Positions 19,402 through 29,007 of a stretch of DNA of 64,000 nucleotides are shown here, piece after piece. The position numbers were made by a program, and so were the translations under genes. Source of the DNA: Colwellia maritima (GTDB taxonomy: Bacteria; Pseudomonadota; Gammaproteobacteria; Enterobacterales; Alteromonadaceae); NCBI RefSeq assembly GCF_022669015.1, contig NZ_JAKKSL010000001.1, positions 912,059 to 976,058 on the forward strand, written 5' to 3'. Below the pieces are notes generated by a model. That model made no database searches, had not been told where the DNA came from, and saw only the letters and a program-made list of their open reading frames with translations. Position 1 is the first letter of the stretch. Each line of letters begins with the position of its first letter.

Positions 19402-19572
19402 AGGATTACCTTAAGTGTATTGAAAATGAAATTTGTGATTAATTAATTCAGATATAGTTTACAATAATATAATGCCAACGTAGTTTTGTGTAGTTATAAC
19501 TGCTTATATCAATAAAATATGTGGCAATTTATCTTTTTCAAGTAACAACAACAAGCCAAATATGGTTCACGC

Positions 19573-20606
19573 ATGATTAAACTTTCTCCTATTAATAAAT
19601 ACAAACAAGATTTAACAAAAGACGATTTTATTTTTGATGCTGCTCAGGAAAATGCGGTTTTACATTTACAAAGGCTTTATGAAGATTTACAAACTAAACC
19701 TATTGAAGTGTCTAGTTTTAAAAAAGTATTGAATCGATGGAAAAAAGTCTATAAAAAACAAGATGAAAAACCTATTAAAGGGTTATATTTTTGGGGGGAG
19801 TCGGCAGAGGTAAAACCTATTTGGTTGACACGTTTTACGACTGTCTCCCTTTTGAAAATAAGATGCGTGTTCACTTCCATCGGTTTATGCATAGAGTGCA
19901 CCAAGAGCTTAAAGCGTTAACGGGAAAATCAGATCCTTTAAAAATTATTGCTAAAAAGTTTGCTCAGGAAACGCGCATAATTTGTTTTGATGAATTTTTT
20001 GTGTCAGATATCACTGACGCTATGATATTAGGAACTTTGTTTGAAGAATTATTTGCTCATAAGGTGATACTGGTGGCTACTTCAAATATCATTCCTGATC
20101 AATTGTATCGTAATGGTCTGCAACGCGAACGTTTTTTACCTGCAATTAAATTAATCAATGAAAACACAGAAATTGTTAATGTTGATAGTGGTGTTGATTA
20201 TAGATTACGTACGTTAGAGCAAGCCGAAATATATCATTATCCACTCGATCAGCGAGCTAATGATAATTTGCAATTTTATTTTAAACAGCTTGCTTATGAA
20301 GAAGGTAAACAAGGTGTAGATATTGAAATAAATAACCGAAAGTTGCCAACAGTGTGTGTTGCTGATGGTGTTATCTTTTTAGAATTCTCAGTACTTTGTG
20401 AAAGTGCTCGTAGCCAAAGTGATTACATGGAAATTAGCCAACTTTATCACACTGTATTGCCGGCCAATGTAAAACAAATGGGACGAGAAAGTGATGACAG
20501 TACTCGACGTTTTATTGCGTTAGTAGATGAATTTTATGAACGCAATGTGAAACTTATTATGTCAGCCGCTATGCCGTTAGAAGAGCTATATTGTGGGGGA
20601 ATTTAG
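19573..20606 (+). CDS. zapE: ZapE, cell-division ATPase (one frameshift)
   Basis: An AFG1-like P-loop ATPase of about 344 codons that associates with FtsZ in E. coli. The Walker A GGVGRGKTYLVD is restored only if the six-G run at about 19793 is read as seven, and the frame then continues through FHRFMHRVHQEL, the Walker B region ICFDEFFVSD and the sensor VATSNIIPD. The two frames otherwise overlap for 130 nt. Start at 19573 because the ATG at 19562 hits a stop four codons later. Its order next to zapG and degQ-degS is the usual one in gammaproteobacteria. Confidence 0.9.
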
Positions 20607-20692
20607 CGTTTGAATTCAAACGCTGTCTAAGTCGTTTACAGGAAATGCAATCACACGATTACTTAGCTAGTGAACATTTGCCGTAGAGAAGC

Positions 20693-20747
20693 TACGAGTA
20701 GCGAGTGGCATAGCCCAAAAAGGATATCTCGTAACTCGTAATTTTCC
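20693..20747 (+). terminator. Hairpin with T-rich tail after zapE
   Basis: TACGAGTAGCGAG (20693-20705) pairs with CTCGTAACTCGTA (20728-20740) with one mismatch and one G-T pair, and is followed by ATTTTCCTTT. It is placed in the 157-bp spacer between convergent zapE and cnoX, so it probably ends zapE transcription. Confidence 0.45.
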
Positions 20748-20763
20748 TTTAACGTCACTTAAT

Positions 20764-21618
20764 TTAATACATCAATGTATAAAGTTTACGACGGTATTTA
20801 TTGGCTAAAGCGTCACCATCGGGCAGTGCTTTAAGCACATCTAAAAATAGTGTTTTGCTTTTATCTTTAGTTTGCTCATCACCGACTTGAACTAATCGGA
20901 ATAACATTTTCAAGGCATCTTCATAACGGTTTACTTGGCTGTATTGGGCGGCAAGTTGATGTTGGATATCTATGTCTGCCGGGTTGCTTGCTAACTTGGC
21001 TTCTAGGGTTTGTATTTCAGGGGAATTAGCCGCTTCGTTTGCTAACTCTAATTTTGCTAATAGCCCTTTATAATAACTATCTTGATCTGCCATTTTTATG
21101 TTATCAATCAAGATTTTCGCTTCTTGTGTTTTTCCTGTTTGGATATAAACATCAATTAATATTAATTGAATATCCGCGCGCTGATCATCGAGCTGATATG
21201 CCTGTAAAATGGCATTTTGTGCCACACTGACATCATTTTCAGCCAAAGCATTTTGTGCTTGAACAACTAATAAATCTTCTTCTTTTGGTAGGTGTTTATC
21301 CAAAAAAGTTGCGATAGTCTCGTCTGTTTGAGGACCAGATACCCCATCAAGAGGTTGACCGTCTTTTACTAAAATAGCCGTAGGTAACCCTTGAATTCCA
21401 AATTGTTGAGCTATTTGCTGTTGGGTTTCGCAATCAACGGTTGCCATCAGTATTTGCTCAGGAAAAGGCGCTGATTTTGCGGCTAATTTATCTTTTAACT
21501 CGACACTTTCAGGAATTTGTTGTGCCCAAAAAGCGACTAACACGAGTTTGTTTTTCGATTCTTCCAACACAATTTGTTGAAAGTTGTCTATGGTAATAGC
21601 AATCATATTTGAATTCAC
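20764..21618 (-). CDS. cnoX: CnoX/YbbN thioredoxin-like chaperone with TPR domain
   Basis: A cytoplasmic protein of 284 residues: thioredoxin fold (about 1-110), with LVLVAFWAQQIPES at the site where thioredoxins carry WCxxC and with the cis-Pro loop QGLPTAILVKDG, followed by TPR helices (about 120-284). The active site here has no cysteine (AQQIPES), so it cannot be a redox enzyme; it should act as a holdase that hands substrates to GroEL and DnaK, as known for E. coli CnoX, whose site is also non-standard. An ATG four codons downstream is an alternative start. The gene is intact. Confidence 0.85.
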   Translation of the reverse strand: MNSNMIAITIDNFQQIVLEESKNKLVLVAFWAQQIPESVELKDKLAAKSAPFPEQILMATVDCETQQQIAQQFGIQGLPTAILVKDGQPLDGVSGPQTDETIATFLDKHLPKEEDLLVVQAQNALAENDVSVAQNAILQAYQLDDQRADIQLILIDVYIQTGKTQEAKILIDNIKMADQDSYYKGLLAKLELANEAANSPEIQTLEAKLASNPADIDIQHQLAAQYSQVNRYEDALKMLFRLVQVGDEQTKDKSKTLFLDVLKALPDGDALANKYRRKLYTLMY

Positions 21619-21665
21619 TCTTGTTCGATTTACATTGATTAAAGACTAGGCTTGCGGTGGTACAA

Positions 21666-22499
21666 TTATCTAAGCACAAACCATAATAAGCCAAAACCTA
21701 AAATTAAACGATAAATAACAAAAGGCATCATGCCCAATTTATTTAATAGGATAAGAAAATAATGAATACAAGCGTAGGCGCTAATAAAAGCAATTAAGCT
21801 ACCTAAACCAATAGCTTGCCAATCAACACCTTCGGTTGACAATATTAATTTTAGTGTTAAATAGCTACCCGCCATTGCAATGGCAGGGATTGATAATAAA
21901 AACGAAAATCGGGCGGCATTATCGCGAGATAAACCCAAAGATTAACCCTATTGTCATGGTAATGCCTGAGCGTGAAGTACCAGGAATAAGAGCGATAGCT
22001 TGTGCTAAACCAATAAGCATTGCCCCCTTGAATCCTAACTTTTCTAGTGGTTTGTGTGATGTTCGGTGATTAGCTTTGACATCAGCAAAACCCAATAAAA
22101 ATCCAAATAAAAGTGTAGTGAGTGCAATCACAAGAGCAGAACGTAAATGCTCCTCAATAAAATCTTTGCCAAGTAAACCGAATAACCCCGCAGGAATAGT
22201 AGCGAAGATAATCCACCACGCAAGTTTACCTTCAAAATTAATTTGGTTGTCTGTACTGTTTTTGGTGGACCAATATTTATTGTGCCTAACCAGGCCACAG
22301 ACATAGCGCCGAGCTCTTTTCGAAAATATAGCATGACGGCTAATAATGTACCTACATGTACTGCAACATCGAAACCTAATCCTTGATCTTGCCACCCTAA
22401 AATTTGTGAAGGTAAGATTAAGTGGGCAGAACTAGAAATAGGTAAAAATTCGGTTAAGCCTTGTAATAAAGCCAATATAATGATTTCTAACGTACTCAT
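21666..22499 (-). CDS. uppP: UppP (BacA), undecaprenyl-diphosphatase (two frameshifts)
   Basis: A polytopic inner-membrane enzyme of 277 codons that dephosphorylates undecaprenyl diphosphate, recycling the lipid carrier for peptidoglycan. Motif 1, [15 protein letters not shown], lies at residues 15-29 and motif 2, [13 protein letters not shown], at about 168-180; both hold the catalytic Glu, Ser and Arg. Eight hydrophobic segments are visible. Frameshifts lie near 22270 (one A added to AAAAA restores [12 protein letters not shown]) and near 21935 (restores [10 protein letters not shown]). Its neighbour on the same strand is folK. Confidence 0.9.
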
Positions 22500-22518
22500 A
22501 GGTATTCTTTATTCCTTT

Positions 22519-23029
22519 TTATTGTGTTGAATTCCAACAATTTTCCACTATTGTTAGTTGTTGACTAATTTTGTCATAATTTTGCCATAAGGTTTGATAA
22601 TCAAGCTGTATGATTGGATGAATAAGCTTCGGGGCTATTTCACTGAGTGGCCAAAGAACAAAAGCATTTTTATCAATTTCGTCACGAGGCAATTTGTCTT
22701 GGTTTATTGATGATTAAATCATCGTAAAGTAATAAGTCGAGATCGAGTGTTCTAGGACTGAATTTTTTAGCATCAAGGGTGCGACCATAATCAATTTCAA
22801 TAGCTCGTAATTTCATTACCACTTGTTCCACACTGCATTGGGTGTGTATACCAATAACCATATTGTAAAAGGCATTGCCATTAAACCCTACGGCTTCACT
22901 TTCGAACAATGAAGATAAGATTAATTTTTCAAAGGGAATATTGAATGTCTTAGCTAATGCGATAAGACCGTTTCGAACATGATATTCACGTTCAATATTG
23001 CTACCCAAAGATATATATATAACCGCCAT
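22519..23029 (-). CDS. folK: FolK, 7,8-dihydro-6-hydroxymethylpterin pyrophosphokinase (one frameshift)
   Basis: A folate pathway enzyme of about 170 codons that transfers pyrophosphate from ATP to the pterin. It shows ISLGSNIEREYHVRNGLIAL at the start, the YNMVIGI strand, and DLDLLLYDDLIIN where the catalytic Asp pair and the Mg sites lie. A frameshift near 22695 breaks the last third; the continuation DEIDKNAFVLWPLSEIAPKLI restores a normal C-terminus ending in NST at 22519. It follows folB by 3 nt, so both make one operon. Confidence 0.9.
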
Positions 23030-23032
23030 CAG

Positions 23033-23413
23033 TTAGTTTGCTTTATTACTGGAGGATTGTTCAAGTTGACCACGTTCAATTTCAACACCAACTGTCGTTG
23101 CATTATGCACCGCACCCGGTTTACCTAACGTTAATCGTAACCATGGAATATGAAATTCTGCTCGTAAATAAGCAGCTAATCGTTCTGCTAAGGTTTCTAA
23201 TAAGTCGACAGGATTTTCATTTGCAAACACCTCAATCGCTTGAGATATTGCAGCGTAATCAAGGGTTTTATCAAGCTCATCGTTTAGCGCAGCTAAGGAA
23301 GTATCCCAAGCCATAACCACATCAATAACTAAGGTTTGTTTTATTTCTTTTTCCCATGGGAAGAAGCCAATGGTACATTGAATGGTTAACCCGTTGATAA
23401 AAATCTTGTCCAT
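23033..23413 (-). CDS. folB: FolB, dihydroneopterin aldolase
   Basis: A folate pathway enzyme of 126 residues that cleaves dihydroneopterin to 6-hydroxymethyl-dihydropterin and glycolaldehyde, acting just before FolK. The start DKIFINGLTIQCTIGFFPWEK, the LDYAAI and VDLLETLAERLAAYL motifs, and a late Lys in LGKPGAV are typical. Length fits the family (about 120). The gene is intact and begins before plsY, which is divergent. Confidence 0.92.
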   Translation of the reverse strand: MDKIFINGLTIQCTIGFFPWEKEIKQTLVIDVVMAWDTSLAALNDELDKTLDYAAISQAIEVFANENPVDLLETLAERLAAYLRAEFHIPWLRLTLGKPGAVHNATTVGVEIERGQLEQSSSNKAN

Positions 23414-23549
23414 TTGCTACCTGATATCAATAATTACAAAATAAAAAGCGAGTTTACCTGTGCAAGTGTAGAAAAACTAGCAGATAACAAGCTAGAATAG
23501 ATAAAATAGTTATTTTTATTATAATTCTTATTGTTATGTTGTTATTAAT

Positions 23550-24137
23550 ATGTTGTTACTAACGCTTGCTATAATCATTGTTGCTTATTTATTAGGCTCG
23601 ATTTCAAGTGCTATTATAGTGTGTAGAATGCTAGGCTTGCCTGATCCTCGTACAACAGGATCGAATAATCCTGGTACAACTAACGTGTTAAGAATGAGTA
23701 ATAAAATAACTGCTGCTACCGTATTATTTCTTGACATAATAAAAGGAACAATACCGGTGTGGGGAGCTTATTTTTTACAAGTAGAGCCATTCTATTTAGG
23801 CATTATTGGCGTTGCTGCATGTTTAGGGCACATGTATCCAATATTTTTTGATTTTAAAGGGGGAAAAGCGGTTGCTACCGCTTTAGGGACTTTACTACCT
23901 ATTGGATTAGGATTGGGTGCTTTATTAATTATCACTTGGATATGCGTAGCAAAATTGACAAAATATTCGAGTTTGGCAGCTATTGTTACGGTTTCATTCG
24001 CACCAGTTTATGTGTTTCTTTTAAAGCCGTTGTATGTTTACCCCACCTTAATGTTGAGTGCGTTAATTATATGGCGTCATAAAGATAATATTTCCAGGTT
24101 ACTTAAAGGGACAGAGAGTAAAATTTCTACCAAATAA
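23550..24137 (+). CDS. plsY: PlsY, acyl-phosphate glycerol-3-phosphate acyltransferase
   Basis: An inner-membrane enzyme of 195 residues with about five hydrophobic helices, acylating glycerol-3-phosphate in phospholipid synthesis. Three conserved motifs are seen: [11 protein letters not shown] (about 15-25), [12 protein letters not shown] (about 37-48), and [23 protein letters not shown] (about 95-118) with the catalytic His/Lys cluster. Divergent from folB-folK, 136 bp apart, and convergent with tsaD. The gene is intact. Confidence 0.92.
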   Translation: MLLLTLAIIIVAYLLGSISSAIIVCRMLGLPDPRTTGSNNPGTTNVLRMSNKITAATVLFLDIIKGTIPVWGAYFLQVEPFYLGIIGVAACLGHMYPIFFDFKGGKAVATALGTLLPIGLGLGALLIITWICVAKLTKYSSLAAIVTVSFAPVYVFLLKPLYVYPTLMLSALIIWRHKDNISRLLKGTESKISTK

Positions 24138-24161
24138 AATTAACCCGAAGGCTTTAGAAAT

Positions 24162-24200
24162 ACCGAGGTTACTTAAAGTAGCTGACGTAGTTACCTCGGT
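24162..24200. terminator. Hairpin between convergent plsY and tsaD
   Basis: ACCGAGGTTAC (24162-24172) pairs with GTTACCTCGGT (24190-24200) with one mismatch and a 17-nt loop. No T tail follows on either strand, so it could be a bidirectional, weak terminator or a processing hairpin. Confidence 0.35.
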
Positions 24201-24243
24201 GCTATGACTGTTTAGACGAGAACTTATTCGCACCTAAATTAAT

Positions 24244-25305
24244 TTATACAGCAGGAAGTGAATCTAAAGACCAACGTGGGCTAGCTTTAAAGGTTAAGTC
24301 AGCATGAGTGCCGCCTTTTAAACGTTGTAATCCTGCATAGGCGATCATGGCGCCATTATCAGTACAGAATTCTGGTCTTGGATAAAATACACTACCACCA
24401 AGTTTTTTAGTGGTATTCGCTAATTTTTCGCGTAGTGCTGTATTTGCACTAACACCGCCGCCGATCACTAAGCGATTCAAATTTTCTTGTTTTAATGCGC
24501 GTTTACATTTTATCGCTAAGGTATCAACCACCGCCTGTTGAAAGGCATTTGCAATATCAGCATGTGTTTGCTTAAGCTCTTCAGCGTTTAACGCTTGTCC
24601 TTCCGGAAGTTGACACTCTTTCCGAACCAAGGTACCCGCAGCAGTTTTTAAACCACTAAAACTGAAATCTAAACCTGGGCGATCGGTCATGGGGCGTGGT
24701 AATTTGAATCGGCCAACAACACCTGATTCTGCCATTTTTGATAGTGCAGGACCGCCAGGGTAGTCTAATCCTAATAATTTTGCCGTTTTATCAAAGGCTT
24801 CACCGGCTGCGTCATCAACAGATTCACCTAATAACTTATATTGACCAATGCCGTCAACGCGAACCAACATAGTATGACCGCCAGAAACAAGCAAGGCTAC
24901 AAAGGGAAACTCAGGTACATCATCCTCTAACATAGGTGCCAATAAATGCCCTTCCATATGATGTACAGGTACAGCGGGTAAATTCCAACCATAAGCTAAA
25001 CTTCTACCAATTGAACAGCCAACTAATAGGGCGCCAACTAGGCCGGGGCCTGCCGTATATGCAACACCGTCTAAATCTTGTGGGGTTAAATTCGCTTCCT
25101 TTAATACTGCTTTTATTAAAGGGATAGTTTTGCGAACATGATCTCTGGAAGCAAGCTCAGGAACAACACCACCGTAATCAGCATGCACAGCAATTTGGCT
25201 ATAGAGTTGATGTGCCAATATACCCTCAGGACGATCACCTAGGCCATCATCATAAATAGCAATGCCTGTTTCATCGCACGAGGTTTCGATACCTAAAATT
25301 CGCAT
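24244..25305 (-). CDS. tsaD: TsaD, tRNA N6-threonylcarbamoyltransferase
   Basis: A cytoplasmic enzyme of about 353 residues that joins threonylcarbamoyl to A37 of tRNAs reading ANN codons. I take the start at [13 protein letters not shown] (25305) instead of the ATG at 25326 because family members begin there. The Fe-binding His pair [15 protein letters not shown] and [11 protein letters not shown] are intact. It is essential in most bacteria and unbroken here. It is divergent from rpsU, as in E. coli. Confidence 0.93.
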   Translation of the reverse strand: MRILGIETSCDETGIAIYDDGLGDRPEGILAHQLYSQIAVHADYGGVVPELASRDHVRKTIPLIKAVLKEANLTPQDLDGVAYTAGPGLVGALLVGCSIGRSLAYGWNLPAVPVHHMEGHLLAPMLEDDVPEFPFVALLVSGGHTMLVRVDGIGQYKLLGESVDDAAGEAFDKTAKLLGLDYPGGPALSKMAESGVVGRFKLPRPMTDRPGLDFSFSGLKTAAGTLVRKECQLPEGQALNAEELKQTHADIANAFQQAVVDTLAIKCKRALKQENLNRLVIGGGVSANTALREKLANTTKKLGGSVFYPRPEFCTDNGAMIAYAGLQRLKGGTHADLTFKASPRWSLDSLPAV

Positions 25306-25539
25306 AAAGTTGATTTTTATTAACAAAAAGTATGACGATTTTACCCGTAGTGATGATGTTTCGCTAGTATATTTACGTAGATAAAGGAATTATCCTTTAC
25401 ATCGCTTAGCACTTAGCAGTAGAATACGGCACCCATTTTTGATAGAGCGGGTGTAGACAAGGTTATTTTAGCTACATAAAGTAGTAAAGCCGAAGTCAAA
25501 CGCCGATTTATATAGATACACACTAAGGTAAAAAAGTAC

Positions 25540-25755
25540 ATGCCAGTAATTAAAGTAAGAGAAAACGAACCATTTGACGTAGCTTTACGTCGTTTTAAAC
25601 GTTCATGTGAAAAAGCAGGAATCCTTTCAGAAGTTCGTCGTCGCGAATGTTATGAAAAACCAACTTGGGAACGTAAACGTAAAAAAGCAGCTGCTGTTAA
25701 ACGTGCTGCGAAAAAAGTTTCTCGTGAGAACGCTCGTCACGTTCGCATGTACTAA
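25540..25755 (+). CDS. rpsU: 30S ribosomal protein S21
   Basis: The 71-residue protein starts [22 protein letters not shown] and ends in a very basic tail [10 protein letters not shown], identical in plan to S21, which helps 16S rRNA 3' end base-pair with mRNA. The 234-bp gap from tsaD must hold the rpsU promoter: a weak TTGATA (25439-25444) and TTATTT (25463-25468), spaced 18 nt, are the best I see. The yqeY gene follows 45 nt later. Confidence 0.95.
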   Translation: MPVIKVRENEPFDVALRRFKRSCEKAGILSEVRRRECYEKPTWERKRKKAAAVKRAAKKVSRENARHVRMY

Positions 25756-25800
25756 GCATTCTTTTTCAGAATGACCTTAGTCGCCTTTGGAGAGTAAAAG

Positions 25801-26244
25801 ATGTTACTTCTAGCTCAACTCAAAGATGAAATGAAAAATGCTATGCGTGCCAAAGACAAGTTACGTCTAGGTGTTATTCGTATGGCACTATCTGCTGTTA
25901 AACAAGCGGAAATTGATCATAACACTGAAGCAACTGATGACAACGTTATTGCTGTTTTAACCAAAATGGTTAAACAACGTAAAGAGTCTATTAAGATGTT
26001 TACCGATGGTGGTCGTGATGAATTAGCTGCTAAAGAAGCTGAAGAGGTGGCTGCATTACAGTTCTTTCTTCCTCAGCCTTTGACCGATGCAGAAATTAGC
26101 ACGTTAATTAATAATGCTATTGCTGAAACTGGTGCTGCCTCAATGGCTGACATGGGTAAAGTAATGGCGGTATTAAAACCGTTAATGCAAGGTAAAGCAG
26201 ACATGGGCGTGGTAAGCGGCCAGATAAGATCAGCTTTAAACTAG
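25801..26244 (+). CDS. yqeY: YqeY/GatB-YqeY domain protein
   Basis: A 147-residue alpha-helical protein of the YqeY family (GatB C-terminal-like tRNA-binding domain): LLLAQLKDEMKNAMRAKDK at the start, LGVIRMALSAVKQAEID, and a C-terminal domain MADMGKVMAVLKPLMQGKADMGVVSGQIR. GGAGAG precedes the start. It stands in the rpsU operon. Its precise role is not established; a part in tRNA or amidation metabolism is presumed. The next genes of the usual cluster, dnaG and rpoD, are absent here. Confidence 0.92.
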   Translation: MLLLAQLKDEMKNAMRAKDKLRLGVIRMALSAVKQAEIDHNTEATDDNVIAVLTKMVKQRKESIKMFTDGGRDELAAKEAEEVAALQFFLPQPLTDAEISTLINNAIAETGAASMADMGKVMAVLKPLMQGKADMGVVSGQIRSALN

Positions 26245-26274
26245 CGCGTTTGTTACGTTAAAAACACATTTTTG

Positions 26275-26310
26275 AAAAACCGTAGTAACTTGTGTTATTA
26301 CGGTTTTTTT
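26275..26310 (+). terminator. Rho-independent terminator after yqeY
   Basis: AAAAACCGTAGTAAC (26275-26289) pairs with GTTATTACGGTTTTT (26294-26308) over 15 bp, including one G-T pair, with a 4-nt loop and a run of seven T. It can also serve the convergent gene on the minus strand because the other arm begins with A-rich sequence. Confidence 0.85.
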
Positions 26311-26323
26311 GTATTAAGCCGCA

Positions 26324-27283
26324 CTATAATTGTTGAGCTTGCTCAGGCATTGACCAATGTTTAGCACTTAAAACCCCGCGTTCTATCATACCGCCAATAC
26401 CTTGCATGCCACCTGTGTGTAATAAAACGATACGTTCGCCACTAGAAAAATAGCCTTGTTTAAGTAAATCAAGAAAAGCTAAAATCATTTTTCCTGAATA
26501 TATTGGTTCAAACACAACCCCAGTTACCTGATTAAACTCAAGCAATTGCCCTACATCCAAAGGATTAAATTTAGCATAGCCACCACGATGAAAGTCAGTA
26601 AGTAAATGCCAATTATCATGTTGTTTTGCGGTTGAAGGGAGTAGCTTTTGTATTTCATCTATTAAATAACCAGCTTCTTTTAAGACAGCAATACCTAATA
26701 GTTTGTGTTGTCTGTTCCCTGTGTTGTAATCTCCGGCGACAAGCCCTGCTAATGTACCGCCGCTCCCCGTAGGTGTGATTAATGTATCAAAGGTGGTTTG
26801 TTGGTTTAACTCCGTGATTATTTCAGCAACCCCTGCAATAGCAAGTTCATTACTACCGCCTTCAGGCACAATAAAGTAATCAGGAAATGTTTGCTGTAAT
26901 TGCGCTAAGTAGTCGGCATCATGTCTGCGGCGGTAAGTTTTTCGATCAACGAAATGTAATTTCATGCCCCAGTATCTAGCCCAAGATAAAGTAAAGTTGC
27001 TAGCATAGTTTTTTTCGCCACGAATTACGCCAATACAAGGGATTTTTTGTTGATAACATGCAAAGGACAACGCATGAATATGGTTAGAATAACTGCCACC
27101 AAAACTGAGTACACCCTTAATACTCATATTTTGTTTTATCTGTGCTAAATTATATTTTAGTTTACGCCATTTATTACCTGAAATAATTGGGTGAATACTA
27201 TCGTCACGTTTAACATGAACTTGCACATTATAATGTGTGAACAAAGGGTGATGTAGTGGCTGCAGTTCAGATAAAATGGTCAT
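26324..27283 (-). CDS. PLP-dependent 1-aminocyclopropane-1-carboxylate deaminase/D-cysteine desulfhydrase family
   Basis: A cytoplasmic fold-type II PLP enzyme of 319 residues. The Schiff-base lysine lies in SGNKWRKLKYN, the cofactor-binding GGSYSNHIHAL and the phosphate cup TGSGGTLAGLVAG are all seen. Members degrade D-cysteine to pyruvate, H2S and ammonia, or deaminate ACC; the active-site residues that separate these could not be assigned by eye, although the short length fits the YedO/DcyD branch. It faces the yqeY terminator, directly upstream of the MSHA operon on the other strand. Confidence 0.85.
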   Translation of the reverse strand: MTILSELQPLHHPLFTHYNVQVHVKRDDSIHPIISGNKWRKLKYNLAQIKQNMSIKGVLSFGGSYSNHIHALSFACYQQKIPCIGVIRGEKNYASNFTLSWARYWGMKLHFVDRKTYRRRHDADYLAQLQQTFPDYFIVPEGGSNELAIAGVAEIITELNQQTTFDTLITPTGSGGTLAGLVAGDYNTGNRQHKLLGIAVLKEAGYLIDEIQKLLPSTAKQHDNWHLLTDFHRGGYAKFNPLDVGQLLEFNQVTGVVFEPIYSGKMILAFLDLLKQGYFSSGERIVLLHTGGMQGIGGMIERGVLSAKHWSMPEQAQQL

Positions 27284-27437
27284 TACATATACACTATAGT
27301 TTTAGAAAAATGAATAAGTCAGCGAAAATACTTGCAGGCATACGTCATTAAAGGATATTGTTAGAAGTACTTCTTTTAAATACTTTTTTTAGTATTTTAT
27401 TTTAATACCTTAACTCAAAATAATACAGCACTGATAA

Positions 27438-28400
27438 ATGTCTTTATTAACAAAAATAAAAAATATGTTAGCAAAAAAACAATCGAATCAGTTGGTTGGT
27501 ATTTCTTTGCAACACAATTCTGTTGCCGTATGTTCTTTACCTAGCGTAAAGCGTACGACTTCCTCTGAGGAAAAAAAGGCAACTAAGACAACATTTCAGT
27601 TGTTCAATGTACATGAGTTAAATTATTCTGCCGCAATCATTGAAGCAGAAGCAAAAGAGAACCTTACAGGAAAATGTCATATAGTGCTAAACGGGCAACA
27701 ATCTCAAATAGTGCAAGTAGATAAACCTTCGATTCCCGCAGCTGAGATAAACAGTGCCTTGAAGTGGCAAGTGAAAGATCTTGTGAGTATCTCACCTGAA
27801 AATATGGTGCTAGATTATTTTGATGGCCCAGTGCTAGCAGGGGGAAAGAAAAAGTTAACGTGGTTTGTTCACCATTAAATGAACTTAAACAAATTGTAAA
27901 TGCAGCAAATGCAGGCAATATGGAGGTTGTCAGTATTACGATTGCTGAATTTGCCTTTGCTAATTTATTACCAATACAAAATGATGCTTGCTTATTGGTG
28001 TGTCAACAGCCTAACGAAGAAGTTGTGCTCTTGATCATTAAGCAAGGGAAGTTATACTTTCACCGACGGTTACATGGGTTTAGTCAAATCGCTAATAAAT
28101 CTGAAGATGAATTAACAATGACTGTTATTGATAGCTTTGCCTTAGAAATTCAACGATCTTCCGATTATTTCGAACGACAATTGAAGCAAGCCCCCATTAA
28201 AGATATTAAAGTATTATTACCGATCAAAACAGAAAGTTTTTTTGCCCGAAAACTTGCTGAAAATTCTCACTTGCCTGTTAGCTTATTAACCTTGCCAAGC
28301 ACCCTATGAAGCACGTCGTGAATATGCATCCGCAATAGGGGCAACGATGAGTGAAGCAAGAGCAGTAGAGCATTTGCAGGAGTCTGCTAATGTCAGTTAA
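27438..28400 (+). CDS. mshI: MshI, MSHA pilus biogenesis protein (PilM-like; two frameshifts)
   Basis: The first gene of the MSHA operon, about 320 codons. It resembles the actin-like PilM/MshI fold of the inner-membrane assembly platform: LVGISLQHNSVAVCSLPSV near the start and EINSALKWQVKDLVSI, then VIDSFALEIQRSSDYFERQ. The C-terminus PYEARREYASAIGATMSE continues the frame after the break near 28300; the other break is near 27855. It overlaps mshI2 by 11 nt. It has no transmembrane segment and would dock to the PilN-like partner. Confidence 0.85.
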
Positions 28401-29007
28401 TACGAATAAACTTACTATTAATTTACTGCAACCAGAGCTTTTACCTAAAAAGGTATTATTAACGTTACCGCGTGTTGCTCTAGTTTGGTGTTTTACATTA
28501 TTGCTTATGATAGCTTGGGTTTTCCAAACGCATTATACTCACCGATCTCTCCAGTCAGACTTAACCCTTTTACAGCAAGAAAATAGTCAATATACCAATT
28601 TACAAAGTACACTTACCGCACAATTATCGTCGCGAAAAGTTGATAGAAAGCTATCAGATAAACTTGAAACACTTAAATTAATAATGAAAACCAAACAGGC
28701 GTTGCATGAGAAATTAACTAATGGTAGTAATACCTATGTAGCCGGTTTTGCCGGTGCAATGGGAGATTTAGCGAACTTGCATCATCCAGATATTCGTTTG
28801 GAGGTTATAAATATTAATAACGATGACATGACATTTTCTGGTATCGCTTTAACACCTGAAGCTGTGCCTGCTTGGTTAGCGGGTTTTGAAAATTCTGCAT
28901 TGTTATCTGGAAAATCATTTTCTCGCTTTAAATTAGCTGAAAATGAAGAGCATATTACTCAATTTATGGTTAGCTCTAAAAATGAAGAGGCAACTTCTCA
29001 TGAGTAA
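28390..29007 (+). CDS. mshI2: MshI2, PilN-like inner-membrane MSHA assembly protein
   Basis: A bitopic inner-membrane protein of 205 residues: a short cytoplasmic N-terminus with the INLLQPELLPKK motif that binds the PilM-like partner, one membrane helix (about 28-46), a coiled-coil (50-100) and a periplasmic domain. This is the plan of PilN. It overlaps both neighbours by a few nt, so translation is coupled. In some annotations this gene is called MshJ. Confidence 0.8.
   Translation: MSVNTNKLTINLLQPELLPKKVLLTLPRVALVWCFTLLLMIAWVFQTHYTHRSLQSDLTLLQQENSQYTNLQSTLTAQLSSRKVDRKLSDKLETLKLIMKTKQALHEKLTNGSNTYVAGFAGAMGDLANLHHPDIRLEVININNDDMTFSGIALTPEAVPAWLAGFENSALLSGKSFSRFKLAENEEHITQFMVSSKNEEATSHE

Noticed and set aside
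19760-19820. Programmed frameshifting in zapE and in the other split genes
   Set aside because: Sites are different in each gene, lack slippery heptamers with downstream structures, and are fixed by homopolymer indels; error is simpler.
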